Of a DNA stretch of 28,738 nucleotides, positions 12,589-19,770 are shown in pieces (the stretch's first letter is position 1; each line of letters opens with the position of its first letter). Both the position numbers and the translations under genes were made by a program. The notes beneath the pieces were generated by a model. That model was given only the letters and a program-made list of their open reading frames with translations. It did not search any database and was not told the origin of the DNA. Origin of the DNA: Streptomyces sp. NRRL S-31 (GTDB lineage Bacteria; Actinomycetota; Actinomycetes; Streptomycetales; Streptomycetaceae); the NCBI RefSeq assembly GCF_000718775.1, contig NZ_JOCB01000105.1, positions 1 to 28,738 on the forward strand. The letters are read 5' to 3'.

Positions 12589-14082
12589 ATGACGGTGACA
12601 GAGGACGGCTCGGCGTCCATGGACGAGGTGGTCTACGGACCCGGTATCGACCCCGAGCGGCTGGCCGTCTGCCTCAGCGTGCTGGAGGAACTGGACCAGC
12701 TCGACGTCGACCACCCCGACGCGATCCTGGTGCGCCGGGCCACCTCGCACGTCTACCGCGTGGTCAAGCAGCGCCGCCGCCAGGAGCGCCGGGCCGCCAA
12801 GACCGCCCACGACCGCACGGTCACCGAGACCACCGCGACCGGCTCGGCCGAGCGCATCGACGACGAGACCGAGGGCATCCTGCCCTCCTCCAAGACCGAG
12901 GCCGGCACCATCGCGGGCATCCTGCAGCGCCCGCGCTCCTGCTACGTCTGCAAGCAGCGGTACGTCGAGGTCGACTACTTCTACCACCAGCTGTGCCAGA
13001 AGTGCGCCGCCGAGAACCGCGCCAAGCGGGAGGCCCGCGCCGACCTCACCGGCAAGCGCGCCCTGCTCACCGGCGGCCGGGCCAAGATCGGCATGTACAT
13101 CGCGCTGCGGCTGCTGCGCGACGGCGCGCACACCACCGTCACGACCCGGTTCCCGAAGGACGCCATCCGCCGCTTCAAGGCGATGGAGGACTCGGCGGAC
13201 TGGCTGCACCGGCTGGAGGTCGTCGGCATCGACCTGCGCGACCCGGCCCAGGCGGTCGCGCTGGCCGACCAGGTCGCCGGGGCCGGCCCGCTGGACATAT
13301 TGATCAACAACGCCACGCAGACCGTGCGCCGGCTGCCCTCCGCATACGCCGCCCTGGTCGAGGGCGAGAGCGCCCCGCTGCCCGCCGGTGAGCTGCCCGC
13401 CCACCACGTCATCGGTGCCTTCAACTCCGGCGCGGTCGACGGTCTGGCCGCGCTGCCCCTCGGCACCAGCGGACTCGACGCGCAGAAGGTCGCCGACCTC
13501 GCCCTGGTCGCGGGCAACGCCAGCGTCGCCCGGCACCTCGACGGCACCGCCATCGACGCGGGCGGCCTGCTCCCGGACGTCGTCGAGAGCAACACCTGGG
13601 TGCAGACGATCGACCAGATCTCCCCGGTGGAGCTGCTGGAGACCCAGCTCTGCAACTACACCTCGCCGTTCATCCTGATCAGCGCGCTCCGCCCGGCGAT
13701 GGCACGGGCCGCCGGGAAGGCGGCGAGCGGCCGGGCGTACGTCGTGAACGTCTCCGCCATGGAAGGCGTGTTCAGCCGCGGGTACAAGGGCGCGGGCCAC
13801 CCGAACACCAATGCCGCCAAGGCCGCGATGAACATGGTGACGCGGACCAGCGCGGAGGAGATGTTCCAGACCGACGGCATCCTCATGACCTCGGTCGACA
13901 CCGGCTGGATCACCGACGAACGGCCCCACTACGACAAGCTGCGCCTCGCCGAGGCCGGTTTCCACGCCCCGCTGGACCTGGTCGACGGCGCCGCCCGCGT
14001 CTACGACCCGATCGTGCGCGGCGAGGCGGGCGAGGACCTGTACGGCGTCTTCCTGAAGGACTACGCGCCCGGCAAGTGGTGA
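12589..14082 (+). CDS. SDR-fold protein with N-terminal zinc ribbon and no catalytic Tyr
   Basis: A 497-aa cytoplasmic protein of unknown function. Residues 1-110 are a charged helical extension. Residues 118-139 form a four-cysteine module, CYVC (Cys118, Cys121) and CQKC (Cys136, Cys139), likely binding zinc. From 154 on there is a Rossmann SDR domain with an unusual cofactor loop TGGRAKIG (161-168), a basic TTRFP turn (185-189) that suggests NADP, and INNATQT (239-245) in place of NNAG. In the active site Ser389 (NVSAMEG) and Lys411 are present, but the residue four before the lysine is Thr407 (HPNTNAAK), not Tyr. I recall the HPxTNxAKAAxNM and VDTGWIxDE pattern as typical of a broad uncharacterised SDR group, so the missing Tyr may be a family trait. 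ATG 12589 has GGGAAG (12573-12578) upstream. The gene is convergent with the HD-like gene, 10 bp away. Confidence 0.8.
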   Translation: MTVTEDGSASMDEVVYGPGIDPERLAVCLSVLEELDQLDVDHPDAILVRRATSHVYRVVKQRRRQERRAAKTAHDRTVTETTATGSAERIDDETEGILPSSKTEAGTIAGILQRPRSCYVCKQRYVEVDYFYHQLCQKCAAENRAKREARADLTGKRALLTGGRAKIGMYIALRLLRDGAHTTVTTRFPKDAIRRFKAMEDSADWLHRLEVVGIDLRDPAQAVALADQVAGAGPLDILINNATQTVRRLPSAYAALVEGESAPLPAGELPAHHVIGAFNSGAVDGLAALPLGTSGLDAQKVADLALVAGNASVARHLDGTAIDAGGLLPDVVESNTWVQTIDQISPVELLETQLCNYTSPFILISALRPAMARAAGKAASGRAYVVNVSAMEGVFSRGYKGAGHPNTNAAKAAMNMVTRTSAEEMFQTDGILMTSVDTGWITDERPHYDKLRLAEAGFHAPLDLVDGAARVYDPIVRGEAGEDLYGVFLKDYAPGKW

Positions 14083-14092
14083 GCCGCGGGCG

Positions 14093-14488
14093 TCAGTCGA
14101 CCGCGCCGAGCCGGGTGTGACGGGCCGCCACCAACTCCAGCACGGTGCGCCAGTCCTCCAGCACGCCCGCGTCGAAGCCGGCCGTGCGGCCCTCCTCCTC
14201 GGCCTGGCGCAGTCGCAGCACGTCGTCGTCGGCGGCGCCGGCGTCCGCGCGCACCAGCCCGGACACCCGCTCCCCGAGCAGGGGGCGCACCGCCTCTGCC
14301 GCGCTCCGCGCCCGGGCCGCCTCGTCGCCCGGCCCCAGTACCGGGCCGATGCCCCGCACCAGCCCCGCCACCTGGAGTTCCTTGTCGGCGGGGCGGGTGC
14401 GGCGCAGCAGTGCCGCGGTCCGCAGCGCGTGCTGGCGCCGGCCGGCGTTCAGCAGATCCATCAGCTCCTCGACGCTGCGCAGCTCCAT
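14093..14488 (-). CDS. Small HD-domain-like protein lacking the HD doublet
   Basis: A 131-aa, probably cytoplasmic, largely helical protein. The order QHALRTAALLRRTRPADKELQVAG (19-42, with His20) followed by LVRGIG (43-48) resembles PhnZ/MIOX-like HD proteins, which read roughly QHAL..A...ADD.LV.AALLHDIG. Here the metal-binding His-Asp pair is replaced by Arg45-Gly46, so metal-dependent catalysis is unlikely. The family link is by eye only. ATG 14488 is preceded by GGAAGGA on the minus strand with about 7 nt spacing. The stop lies 10 bp from the stop of the convergent zinc-ribbon SDR gene. The length is short for a full HD enzyme, so it may be a binding or regulatory remnant. Confidence 0.65.
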   Translation of the reverse strand: MELRSVEELMDLLNAGRRQHALRTAALLRRTRPADKELQVAGLVRGIGPVLGPGDEAARARSAAEAVRPLLGERVSGLVRADAGAADDDVLRLRQAEEEGRTAGFDAGVLEDWRTVLELVAARHTRLGAVD

Positions 14489-14968
14489 GCGTCAGTCCTT
14501 CCGCGAGACAGCCGTTGCCGTGTCAGCAGACCATGGTGAGCTTGCCGCCCGGCCAACAGGGCCTGAACTGCGCCGGGTCGGCCGACCTGCCTCGAAGGGG
14601 CGTTCGTCCGTGTGCTCCGACCGGGTGAATCCGGTGTCGCGCGAGTGAACGTCCTGTTTCAAAAAGCCCCACATTAGGGGGTATTGGGGGGTCGTCGGCA
14701 GCACAGGGGTTACAGGTTGTTTGCATTCCCTATCGAGCGGATGCCCGCTCATTTGGTTAATCTGGTGTCGGCGGACAACAGTACGGGGTCCCACCCACAC
14801 CCACCGTCCGTCCTGGGGTGAGCCGGTGCACAACGGCCTGCTCTGACCGAGAAACCGGCGCCACCGCGTCCGAACCAGCCTTCCACCCAGACTCGAGCGG
14901 GCATCCGGCGCCGAAGCGCAGACTGTCCGGTATGCCCCGAGGGTGACCCGACACAGAAGGAGTGCGCG
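14489..14968. other. Divergent intergenic region upstream of the 57-aa peptide gene
   Basis: No protein gene is supported across these 480 bp. It contains the most A/T-rich patch nearby (about 14655-14765), where promoters for both flanking genes are likely. A perfect stem GAGCGG-ATGC-CCGCTC lies at 14735-14750. On the minus strand CCCC-TAATGT-GGGG (14680-14667) is followed by CTTTTTG, a small terminator-like element. I could not assign a convincing -35/-10 pair. Confidence 0.45.
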
Positions 14969-15142
14969 GTGACACCGGAGAAGACGAACCGCGAGAAGCG
15001 CCCCCAGGAAAGCACGGAGCGCAGGGGCCGCCGGCCCGGAGAACTCGGCAGCCTCGACGTGTGGGCCCGGTCCGCCCCGATCCGCCTGGCGGGGTACGAG
15101 GACGACCTGGCCGAGCCCCACATCCTGCCCAGCGTCGACTGA
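14969..15142 (+). CDS. 57-aa peptide of unknown function (RiPP-precursor-like size)
   Basis: Not recognised. GTG 14969 is preceded by a near-perfect ribosome site AGAAGGAG (14955-14962) at 6 nt, and two strong hairpins follow the stop, so it looks like a real self-contained transcription unit. Residues 1-24 are highly charged and probably unfolded (rich in Arg, Lys and Glu). Residues 25-57 are different: they include SLDVWARSAPIRLAGYEDD (28-46) and end HILPSVD. There is no cysteine, no signal peptide and no membrane segment. A leader-like half plus a distinct C-terminal half could be a modified-peptide precursor, a small regulator or a protein-binding peptide. No modifying enzyme (radical SAM, LanM, ATP-grasp, P450) is visible in the window, so a RiPP role is speculation. 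Confidence 0.75.
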   Translation: MTPEKTNREKRPQESTERRGRRPGELGSLDVWARSAPIRLAGYEDDLAEPHILPSVD

Positions 15143-15171
15143 CCCCCCGGTCGGTTCCGGCGCGATCACCG

Positions 15172-15205
15172 CGGCATGGGCGTGACGGGACGCACGCCCA
15201 TGCCG
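15172..15205 (+). terminator. Strong hairpin terminator after the 57-aa gene
   Basis: CGGCATGGGCGT (15172-15183) pairs perfectly with ACGCCCATGCCG (15194-15205) over a 10-nt loop, giving 12 bp. It begins 30 nt after the stop codon. Confidence 0.8.
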
Positions 15206-15381
15206 GTGGGGAACCCGGCGCCGCGGCCGGCCCGCCCCGCCGTACGCCCGGCAGACGCGCCCGCCTTCGTGCGGGCCTTTCGCGCTGCCACCGCCGCTCC
15301 GCCACCGCCGCTTCGCCGCCACCGCCGCACCGCCGCTTCTCCGTCGGCGCCGTCCGCCGTCAGGGGCTCGGCTCCCGCTCG
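15206..15381. other. Non-coding GC-rich spacer with second hairpin and CCACCGCCG repeats
   Basis: GCCCGC (15259-15264) pairs with GCGGGC (15271-15276) and is followed by CTTTC, a second terminator-like element. From about 15288 to 15345 short repeats of CCACCGCCGCTYCG occur. I see no gene. Confidence 0.5.
15259..15276 (+). terminator. Second hairpin terminator
   Basis: A perfect 6-bp G/C stem with a CTTCGT loop is followed by CTTTC. It backs up the larger hairpin at 15172-15205 and insulates the GH85 promoter region. Confidence 0.5.
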
Positions 15382-15395
15382 CTAAAACGCTTGAG
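15382..15395. promoter_or_regulatory. LacI-type operator 1 upstream of GH85
   Basis: CTAAAACGCTTGAG matches the perfect palindrome at 15406-15419 at 12 of 14 positions and has the central CG typical of LacI-family operators. It overlaps the candidate -35 (TTGAGC). The centres of the two sites are 24 bp apart, close to two helical turns plus a little. Confidence 0.6.
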
Positions 15396-15420
15396 CATCG
15401 GGTTTCTAAAGCGCTTTAGT
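15391..15420 (+). promoter_or_regulatory. Candidate regulated promoter of GH85
   Basis: TTGAGC (15391-15396), 18 nt, TTTAGT (15415-15420) forms a plausible sigma70-type promoter whose two hexamers lie within the two operators, so a bound repressor would block it. The leader to GTG 15626 would be about 200 nt. Confidence 0.4.
15406..15419. promoter_or_regulatory. LacI-type operator 2 upstream of GH85 (perfect palindrome)
   Basis: CTAAAGCGCTTTAG is a perfect 14-bp palindrome with central CG, fitting LacI-family sugar repressor sites. It overlaps the candidate -10. A half-site CGCTTTAG recurs at 15487-15494. No LacI-family gene is in the window, so the regulator is encoded elsewhere. Confidence 0.7.
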
Positions 15421-15508
15421 CGACTCCGGAAAGTTCTCCGTCCCCCAGGGCTGACCTGTGCTGACCTCTGCCGGCGATCAACTCATCGCTTTAGCTCGGG
15501 CGAATGCA

Positions 15509-15538
15509 TTGACTTGCCCCGAGGGGTCCGGGCAAGGT
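15509..15538 (+). promoter_or_regulatory. Second candidate promoter of GH85
   Basis: TTGACT (15509-15514) is a strong -35, and CAAGGT (15533-15538) after 18 nt is a weak -10. It lies about 90 bp upstream of the GTG start, with the operator half-site 15 bp before it. Confidence 0.4.
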
Positions 15539-15625
15539 CTGTCGCGCCATCGGACGTCGCCCCGCCGCGGTACCGACGTCGTCACCTCCGACCAGGTACA
15601 CCCACCCCCGAGGAGGCGCCCGCTC

Positions 15626-17668
15626 GTGAACCCCACCAGACGCACCGTCCTGATCGCCGCCGGAGCCGCCGCCCTGACCCCCGCGCTGCCCGCGCTGCCC
15701 GCGGTCGCCGCCCCGCGCGCCGCCGCCGCGACCGAGCCGTACGCCTCGTACTGGTACCCGGACTCACTGCCCGCCGGCAGTCCCGGCCCCGGCATCACCT
15801 GGCGCGGCCTGAAGAACTGGCGCGCGGCCGACGACCCCGACCTCGCCTTCAACGCCGCCTCCGTGCCGCTCGCCCCCCGGTTCACCCCGGCGCCGGCGAA
15901 CACCACCGCCCGCTCCGGCCAGGCCCGTGTCCAGGCCCTGGTCTCCTTCGGGCCGACGTCGGCCAACCCCTCCCAGGGCTCGGCCACCGCCGACTTCTAC
16001 GCACTCACCCACTGGGCCTACATCGACGAGCTGGTGTTCTGGGGCGGCTCGGCCGGCGAGGGCCTGATCCTCGCGCCCAACGCGCCGGTCGTCGACGCCG
16101 CCCACCGGCACGGCGTCCCGGTGCTCGGCAACGTCTTCCTGCCCCCGGCGGCCTACGGCGGACAGCTCCAGTGGACCCGGGACCTGGTGCAGAAGGACGC
16201 CGCCGGGCACTACCCGCTCGCCGCCCAACTCGTCGCGGTGGCGGCGGCGTACGGCTTCGACGGCTGGTTCCTCAACTTCGAGACGGGCGGCGGGAACACG
16301 GCGCTGGGCACGGCCGTGCTCGGCTTCGTCAAGGAGCTGAAGGCGCTGGCGGCGGCCCGGGGACAGCGGGTGACCTGGTACGACGCGCTGACCGTGAACG
16401 GCACGGTCAGCTGGCAGGGTGCCCTGAACAGCCAGAACCAGGCGTTCTTCGAGGCCGCTGACGACATGTTCGTGGACTTCCGGTGGAGCGCCGGCACGCT
16501 CGCGTCGTCCGGCACGCGGGCCCGACAACTGGGGCGCGACCGCTACGAGCTGTGGGCCGGCGTCGACGTCGAGTCGAACGGGTCCGGCACGTACGTGGAC
16601 TGGGACGCCATCGTGCCGGCCGGGGCGCCGCACGTCGCCTCCGTCGGCCTCTACCGCCCCGAGTGGACCCGCAACCACCTGCCCGCCGACCGGCGCGCAC
16701 CCGAGGACTTCCACGCGGCCGACGACCGGTTCTGGACCGGGCGGTCGCTGGACCCGTCGCGGCCCGACGCCGGCGACCCGTGGCGGGCGCCGGCGGTGTC
16801 CGTGGCGGACCGGTCGACGGTGACCTCCGTGCCGTTCGCCAGCGTGTTCAACACGGGGCACGGACTGCGCTGGTACGAGGAGGGGGCCGTCACCGCCGGG
16901 ACGCCCTGGAACCACCTCGGGCTCCAGGACCGGCTGCCGTCGCGGCGGTGGGTGGTCCGCACGGTGGGCCAACGGCCGTCGGTCTCCTTCGACTTCGCCG
17001 ACGCCTGGCGGGGTGGGAGCAGCGTGCTGGTGGCGGGTGAACCGGATCAACCGGTGGAGCTCGACCTGTACGCCTGCCGGCTGCCGCTCGCTGTGAACAC
17101 GGTTGTCGACCTGACGTTCCGGAGCGAGTCCGGGGACGTGAACGTCGAACTGGCGGTGGCGACGGCCGAACCGGCCACACCGGGGGCGGCGCCGCCGTAC
17201 ACCTATCGGGCTGTGGACCCGGTTCCCGGCGGAACCTGTGTGAAGTCGGTCAACGGCTGGCGGACCGTGACCGTCCCGCTCACCGGCCTCTCCGGCACCG
17301 TCCGCGCCCTCGGCGTCCGGCTCACCGCCGCTCAGGGTCCGGTGCGCTGGCGGCTGGGCGGTCTCGCCGTCCGCCCAGACGGCACCCCGCCGGCTCCGGC
17401 CGCGCCCTCGGGGGCCCGCGTCACCGCGGCGAGCGGCGGTGACCTCCGCCTCGCCTGGAACCCCGCCCCCGGCACCGTCCGCCACTACACCCTCCACCGC
17501 CTCCTGCCCGACGGCACCCGCCGCTACCTCGGCGCCACCGGCCAGCGGGCCTGGTTCGCCCCCGGTCTGCGGCCCGAACAGGGCGAGACGGCGGCGCGGT
17601 TCGAAGTGCGCGCCGTGGGGGAGCTGTACGACGCCTCGGCCCCCGCGACCTTGACCCACCCCTGGTAG
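15626..17668 (+). CDS. Exported GH85 endo-beta-N-acetylglucosaminidase
   Basis: A 680-aa secreted enzyme predicted to cut the GlcNAc-GlcNAc core of N-glycans and release the glycan from the protein. The N-terminus is a Tat-type signal (RRTVLIAAG, 5-13) ending near AVAAPRAAAA. The GH85 barrel covers about 40-350. Its catalytic strand FDGWFLNFETG (211-221) has Asn217 and Glu219, the Asn-x-Glu pair used for substrate-assisted catalysis. WAYIDELVFWGG (130-141) and VLGNVFLPP (167-175) also fit. The rest forms beta-sandwich modules, the last fibronectin-III-like (from about 597), likely binding carbohydrate. GTG 15626 follows GAGGAGG (15610-15616) at 9 nt and starts at the Tat signal. Two LacI-type palindromes upstream suggest induction by a sugar. 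It is convergent with the FadR-type gene, with a hairpin between. Confidence 0.93.
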   Translation: MNPTRRTVLIAAGAAALTPALPALPAVAAPRAAAATEPYASYWYPDSLPAGSPGPGITWRGLKNWRAADDPDLAFNAASVPLAPRFTPAPANTTARSGQARVQALVSFGPTSANPSQGSATADFYALTHWAYIDELVFWGGSAGEGLILAPNAPVVDAAHRHGVPVLGNVFLPPAAYGGQLQWTRDLVQKDAAGHYPLAAQLVAVAAAYGFDGWFLNFETGGGNTALGTAVLGFVKELKALAAARGQRVTWYDALTVNGTVSWQGALNSQNQAFFEAADDMFVDFRWSAGTLASSGTRARQLGRDRYELWAGVDVESNGSGTYVDWDAIVPAGAPHVASVGLYRPEWTRNHLPADRRAPEDFHAADDRFWTGRSLDPSRPDAGDPWRAPAVSVADRSTVTSVPFASVFNTGHGLRWYEEGAVTAGTPWNHLGLQDRLPSRRWVVRTVGQRPSVSFDFADAWRGGSSVLVAGEPDQPVELDLYACRLPLAVNTVVDLTFRSESGDVNVELAVATAEPATPGAAPPYTYRAVDPVPGGTCVKSVNGWRTVTVPLTGLSGTVRALGVRLTAAQGPVRWRLGGLAVRPDGTPPAPAAPSGARVTAASGGDLRLAWNPAPGTVRHYTLHRLLPDGTRRYLGATGQRAWFAPGLRPEQGETAARFEVRAVGELYDASAPATLTHPW

Positions 17669-17683
17669 TTCCCCCGGCGGTCA

Positions 17684-17716
17684 CCCGCGCGGCCCCGGGG
17701 ACCCGGACCGCGCGGG
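17684..17716. terminator. Terminator between convergent GH85 and GntR genes
   Basis: CCCGCGCGG (17684-17692) pairs perfectly with CCGCGCGGG (17708-17716) over 15 nt that itself contains CCCCGGGG. It lies 15 nt beyond the GH85 stop and can serve both strands. Confidence 0.7.
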
Positions 17717-17718
17717 GC

Positions 17719-17769
17719 GAGCGCGGCACCGGGGCAGGCGCGGTACCGGGGCGAGCGCGGTACCGGGGC
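17719..17769. repeat. 17-bp tandem repeat, three copies
   Basis: Units at 17719-17735, 17736-17752 and 17753-17769 share GAGCGCGGTACCGGGGC with one to two changes. The period is not a multiple of three, so it is non-coding. It lies between the terminator and the GntR gene stop. Confidence 0.75.
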
Positions 17770-17840
17770 GGGTCCGCCGGACCGGGCCGGTCGCGGGCGT
17801 CACGGGCGAGGCGCTCCCGGCAGCAGACGGAGGGCGGCCC

Positions 17841-18542
17841 CTACCCGCCCAGTTGCGCCCGCAGCCACTGCTCCACCTCGCCCACATGGGCCGCTGCCGC
17901 CGCCCGCGCCGCCTCGGGGTCGCGGGCGGCGAGGGCGCGGTGGATGGCGGCGTGTTCGCGGCGGGTGCGGGCGAAGGCGCCCTCCTCCTGGTAGCCGCGC
18001 CAGACCCGGGCACGGAAGGTGCGCGAGGACAGGCCGTCCAGGATGGCGGCCATCGTCCCGTTCCCGGCGGCCGAGGCGATCTCGCGGTGGAAGGCGAGGT
18101 CGTGGGCGATGATCTCCTCGGGGTCGTCGGTGGCGTTCATCGCCGCCAGGTGCTTCTCGACCGCGGCGAGCCCGTCGGCGGTGATGCGCGCGGCGGCGAG
18201 CGCGGTCGCCGTGGACTCCAGGATCCGGCGCACCTCCAGCAGTTCCACCAGCCGCGGCCCCCGGGAGAGGTCCGCGACCACACCGAAGGTCTCCAGCAGG
18301 TCGCCGGCCTCCAGCGCGGTGACGTAGATCCCGGAGCCGTGCCGGGCCTCCAGCACACCGAGGACGGTGAGCGCGCGGATCGCCTCCCGCATCGAGCTGC
18401 GCGAGATGCCCAGCCGCGCGGCGAGTTCCCGCTCCGTGGGCAGCCGCTGGCCCGGCTCCAGCCGCCCCTCGGCGATCATCGCCTTGATCTCCTCGATGGC
18501 GCGCTGGGTCACCGTGCCCTTCTGCGGGGCCGCCTCGTCCAC
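17841..18542 (-). CDS. FadR-subfamily GntR transcription regulator
   Basis: A 233-aa repressor-type regulator likely controlling the divergent sugar operon. The winged helix lies at 10-75 (QRLPTERELAARLGISRSSMREAI is the recognition region, 32-55). The FCD ligand-binding domain covers 98-222, with the metal-site pattern Asp148, His152, His197 and His219 in HDLAFHREIA, EHAAIHRAL and AAHVGEVE. FCD regulators usually bind a carboxylate or sugar acid, so L-fuconate or a keto-deoxy acid is a reasonable ligand (inference). GTG 18542 follows GGAGGAG on the minus strand. The frame is open 34 codons further upstream, but that would run across the operator at 18587-18599 and has no domain match, so I prefer 18542. 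Confidence 0.92.
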   Translation of the reverse strand: MDEAAPQKGTVTQRAIEEIKAMIAEGRLEPGQRLPTERELAARLGISRSSMREAIRALTVLGVLEARHGSGIYVTALEAGDLLETFGVVADLSRGPRLVELLEVRRILESTATALAAARITADGLAAVEKHLAAMNATDDPEEIIAHDLAFHREIASAAGNGTMAAILDGLSSRTFRARVWRGYQEEGAFARTRREHAAIHRALAARDPEAARAAAAAHVGEVEQWLRAQLGG

Positions 18543-18586
18543 GCCACTCCTCCAGTCACCGGGTGCGTCGCAGTCTAGCCAGCCAA

Positions 18587-18599
18587 GTGGTCCGACCAC
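18587..18599. promoter_or_regulatory. FadR-type operator 1 (perfect palindrome)
   Basis: GTGGTC-C-GACCAC is a perfect inverted repeat with a single central base. It matches the FadR-subfamily pattern GT-N(x)-AC (TGGTCNGACCA). It lies 45 bp upstream of the regulator start, where a minus-strand -10 candidate TAGACT (18577-18572) would be controlled, suggesting autoregulation. It resembles a DasR dre site but is one base shorter at the centre. Confidence 0.7.
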
Positions 18600-18650
18600 C
18601 ATGGGGAGAAAGAGCGGATATTCGCCGCACGAGGGTGTCCGCACGGCTCA

Positions 18651-18663
18651 GTGGTCTGATAAG
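18651..18663. promoter_or_regulatory. FadR-type operator 2 (imperfect) at the operon promoter
   Basis: GTGGTCTGATAAG keeps the left half GTGGTC and 9 of 13 positions of operator 1. It lies 42 bp before the operon's first start codon, overlapping an A/T-rich patch (GATAAGTATG) that probably includes the -10 element. The centres of the two operators are 64 bp apart. Confidence 0.5.
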
Positions 18664-18705
18664 TATGCGGCGTCTGCTCGAACAACCTCCCTGAGGAGCC
18701 GCGAG

Positions 18706-19770
18706 ATGCCCGCCAGCACCGTGAGGAAACGCAGCAGGTCGAAGATCACCGGCGCGGCGGCCCTGGCCGTCGGCGCCTCGCTCGTCCTCGCCGCCTGCGG
18801 CAGCACCGGGGACACCGCGGGCGGGCGGGGCGGCGGCACCGGCCGGGTCGGGGTGATCCTGCCGCTGCTGACCTCACCGTTCTGGCAGTCGTACAACGAC
18901 TACGTGCCCCGGATGGCCACCTCCGAGGGCGTCGAGGTGCTGAAGACGGTCAACTCCAACAGCGACCCCGCGCAGCAGATCACCGACATCGGCAACGAAC
19001 TCACTCAGGGCGTCGGGGGACTGGTCGTCGCCCCGCTGGACAGCGCAGCCGTCCAGGCGGGCCTGGACCAGGCCGAACGCAAGGGCGTGCCGGTCGTCGC
19101 CGTGGACGTGGCACCCGACCGGGGCAAGGTCGCCATGGTGGTGCGCGCCGACAACGCCGCCTACGGCGAGAAGGCCTGCGACTACCTCGGCGAGCATGTG
19201 CGCGACGGCAAGGTCGTGCAGGTCATGGGCGACCTGGCCTCGGTCAACGGCCGCGACCGCTCCGAGGCGTTCCGCACCTGCGTGCGCCGGAAGTACCCGC
19301 GGCTGAAGGTGCTGGAGATCCCCGCCAAGTGGGAGTCCGACACCGCCGCCGCCAAGCTCGACACCCTCCTCAACGCCAACCCCGACATCAAGGGCATCTA
19401 CCTCCAGGCGGGCGGTGTCTACCTCGCCCCCACCCTCCAGACCCTGAAGTCCAAGGGCATGCTCAGGAAGGCCGGACACAAGGGCCACATCACGATCGTC
19501 TCCAACGACGGCATCCCGCAGGAGTACGACGCGATCCGCGAGGGACGGATAGACGCCACCGTCTCCCAGCCGGCCGACGCCTACGCCAAGTACGGCCTCT
19601 TCTACATCAAGGCTGCGATGGAGGGCCGGACGTTCGAGCCCGGCCCGACCGACCACCACTCCACCATCGTCCGGCTGCCCAGCGGCATCCTGGAGGACCA
19701 GCTGCCCGCCCCCCTGGTCACCGCGGACAACGTCGACGACCCCGAGCTGTGGGGCAACGCCGCCCGATGA
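18706..19770 (+). CDS. Sugar-binding lipoprotein of ribose-type ABC transporter
   Basis: A 354-aa extracellular solute-binding protein. Residues 1-31 are a lipoprotein signal with lipobox LAAC (Cys31). The mature part is a type-1 periplasmic-binding fold of the ribose/galactose group (Peripla_BP_4): VGVILPLLTSPFWQSYNDY opens lobe 1, then QITDIGNELTQGVGGLVVAPLD, and VSNDGIPQEYDAIREGRIDATVSQP sits near the end of lobe 2. From the downstream enzymes it probably binds L-fucose or a similar sugar. ATG 18706 has GAGGAG (18693-18698) 7 nt upstream. Its stop overlaps the ATPase start (ATGA, 19767-19770), so translation is coupled. It is the first gene of a seven-gene operon. Confidence 0.93.
   Translation: MPASTVRKRSRSKITGAAALAVGASLVLAACGSTGDTAGGRGGGTGRVGVILPLLTSPFWQSYNDYVPRMATSEGVEVLKTVNSNSDPAQQITDIGNELTQGVGGLVVAPLDSAAVQAGLDQAERKGVPVVAVDVAPDRGKVAMVVRADNAAYGEKACDYLGEHVRDGKVVQVMGDLASVNGRDRSEAFRTCVRRKYPRLKVLEIPAKWESDTAAAKLDTLLNANPDIKGIYLQAGGVYLAPTLQTLKSKGMLRKAGHKGHITIVSNDGIPQEYDAIREGRIDATVSQPADAYAKYGLFYIKAAMEGRTFEPGPTDHHSTIVRLPSGILEDQLPAPLVTADNVDDPELWGNAAR

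Noticed and set aside
14523..14726. Minus-strand 67-aa frame with several cysteines upstream of the HD-like gene
   Set aside because: The purine run AGGGA touches the ATG with no spacing, and no family pattern is seen; not supported.
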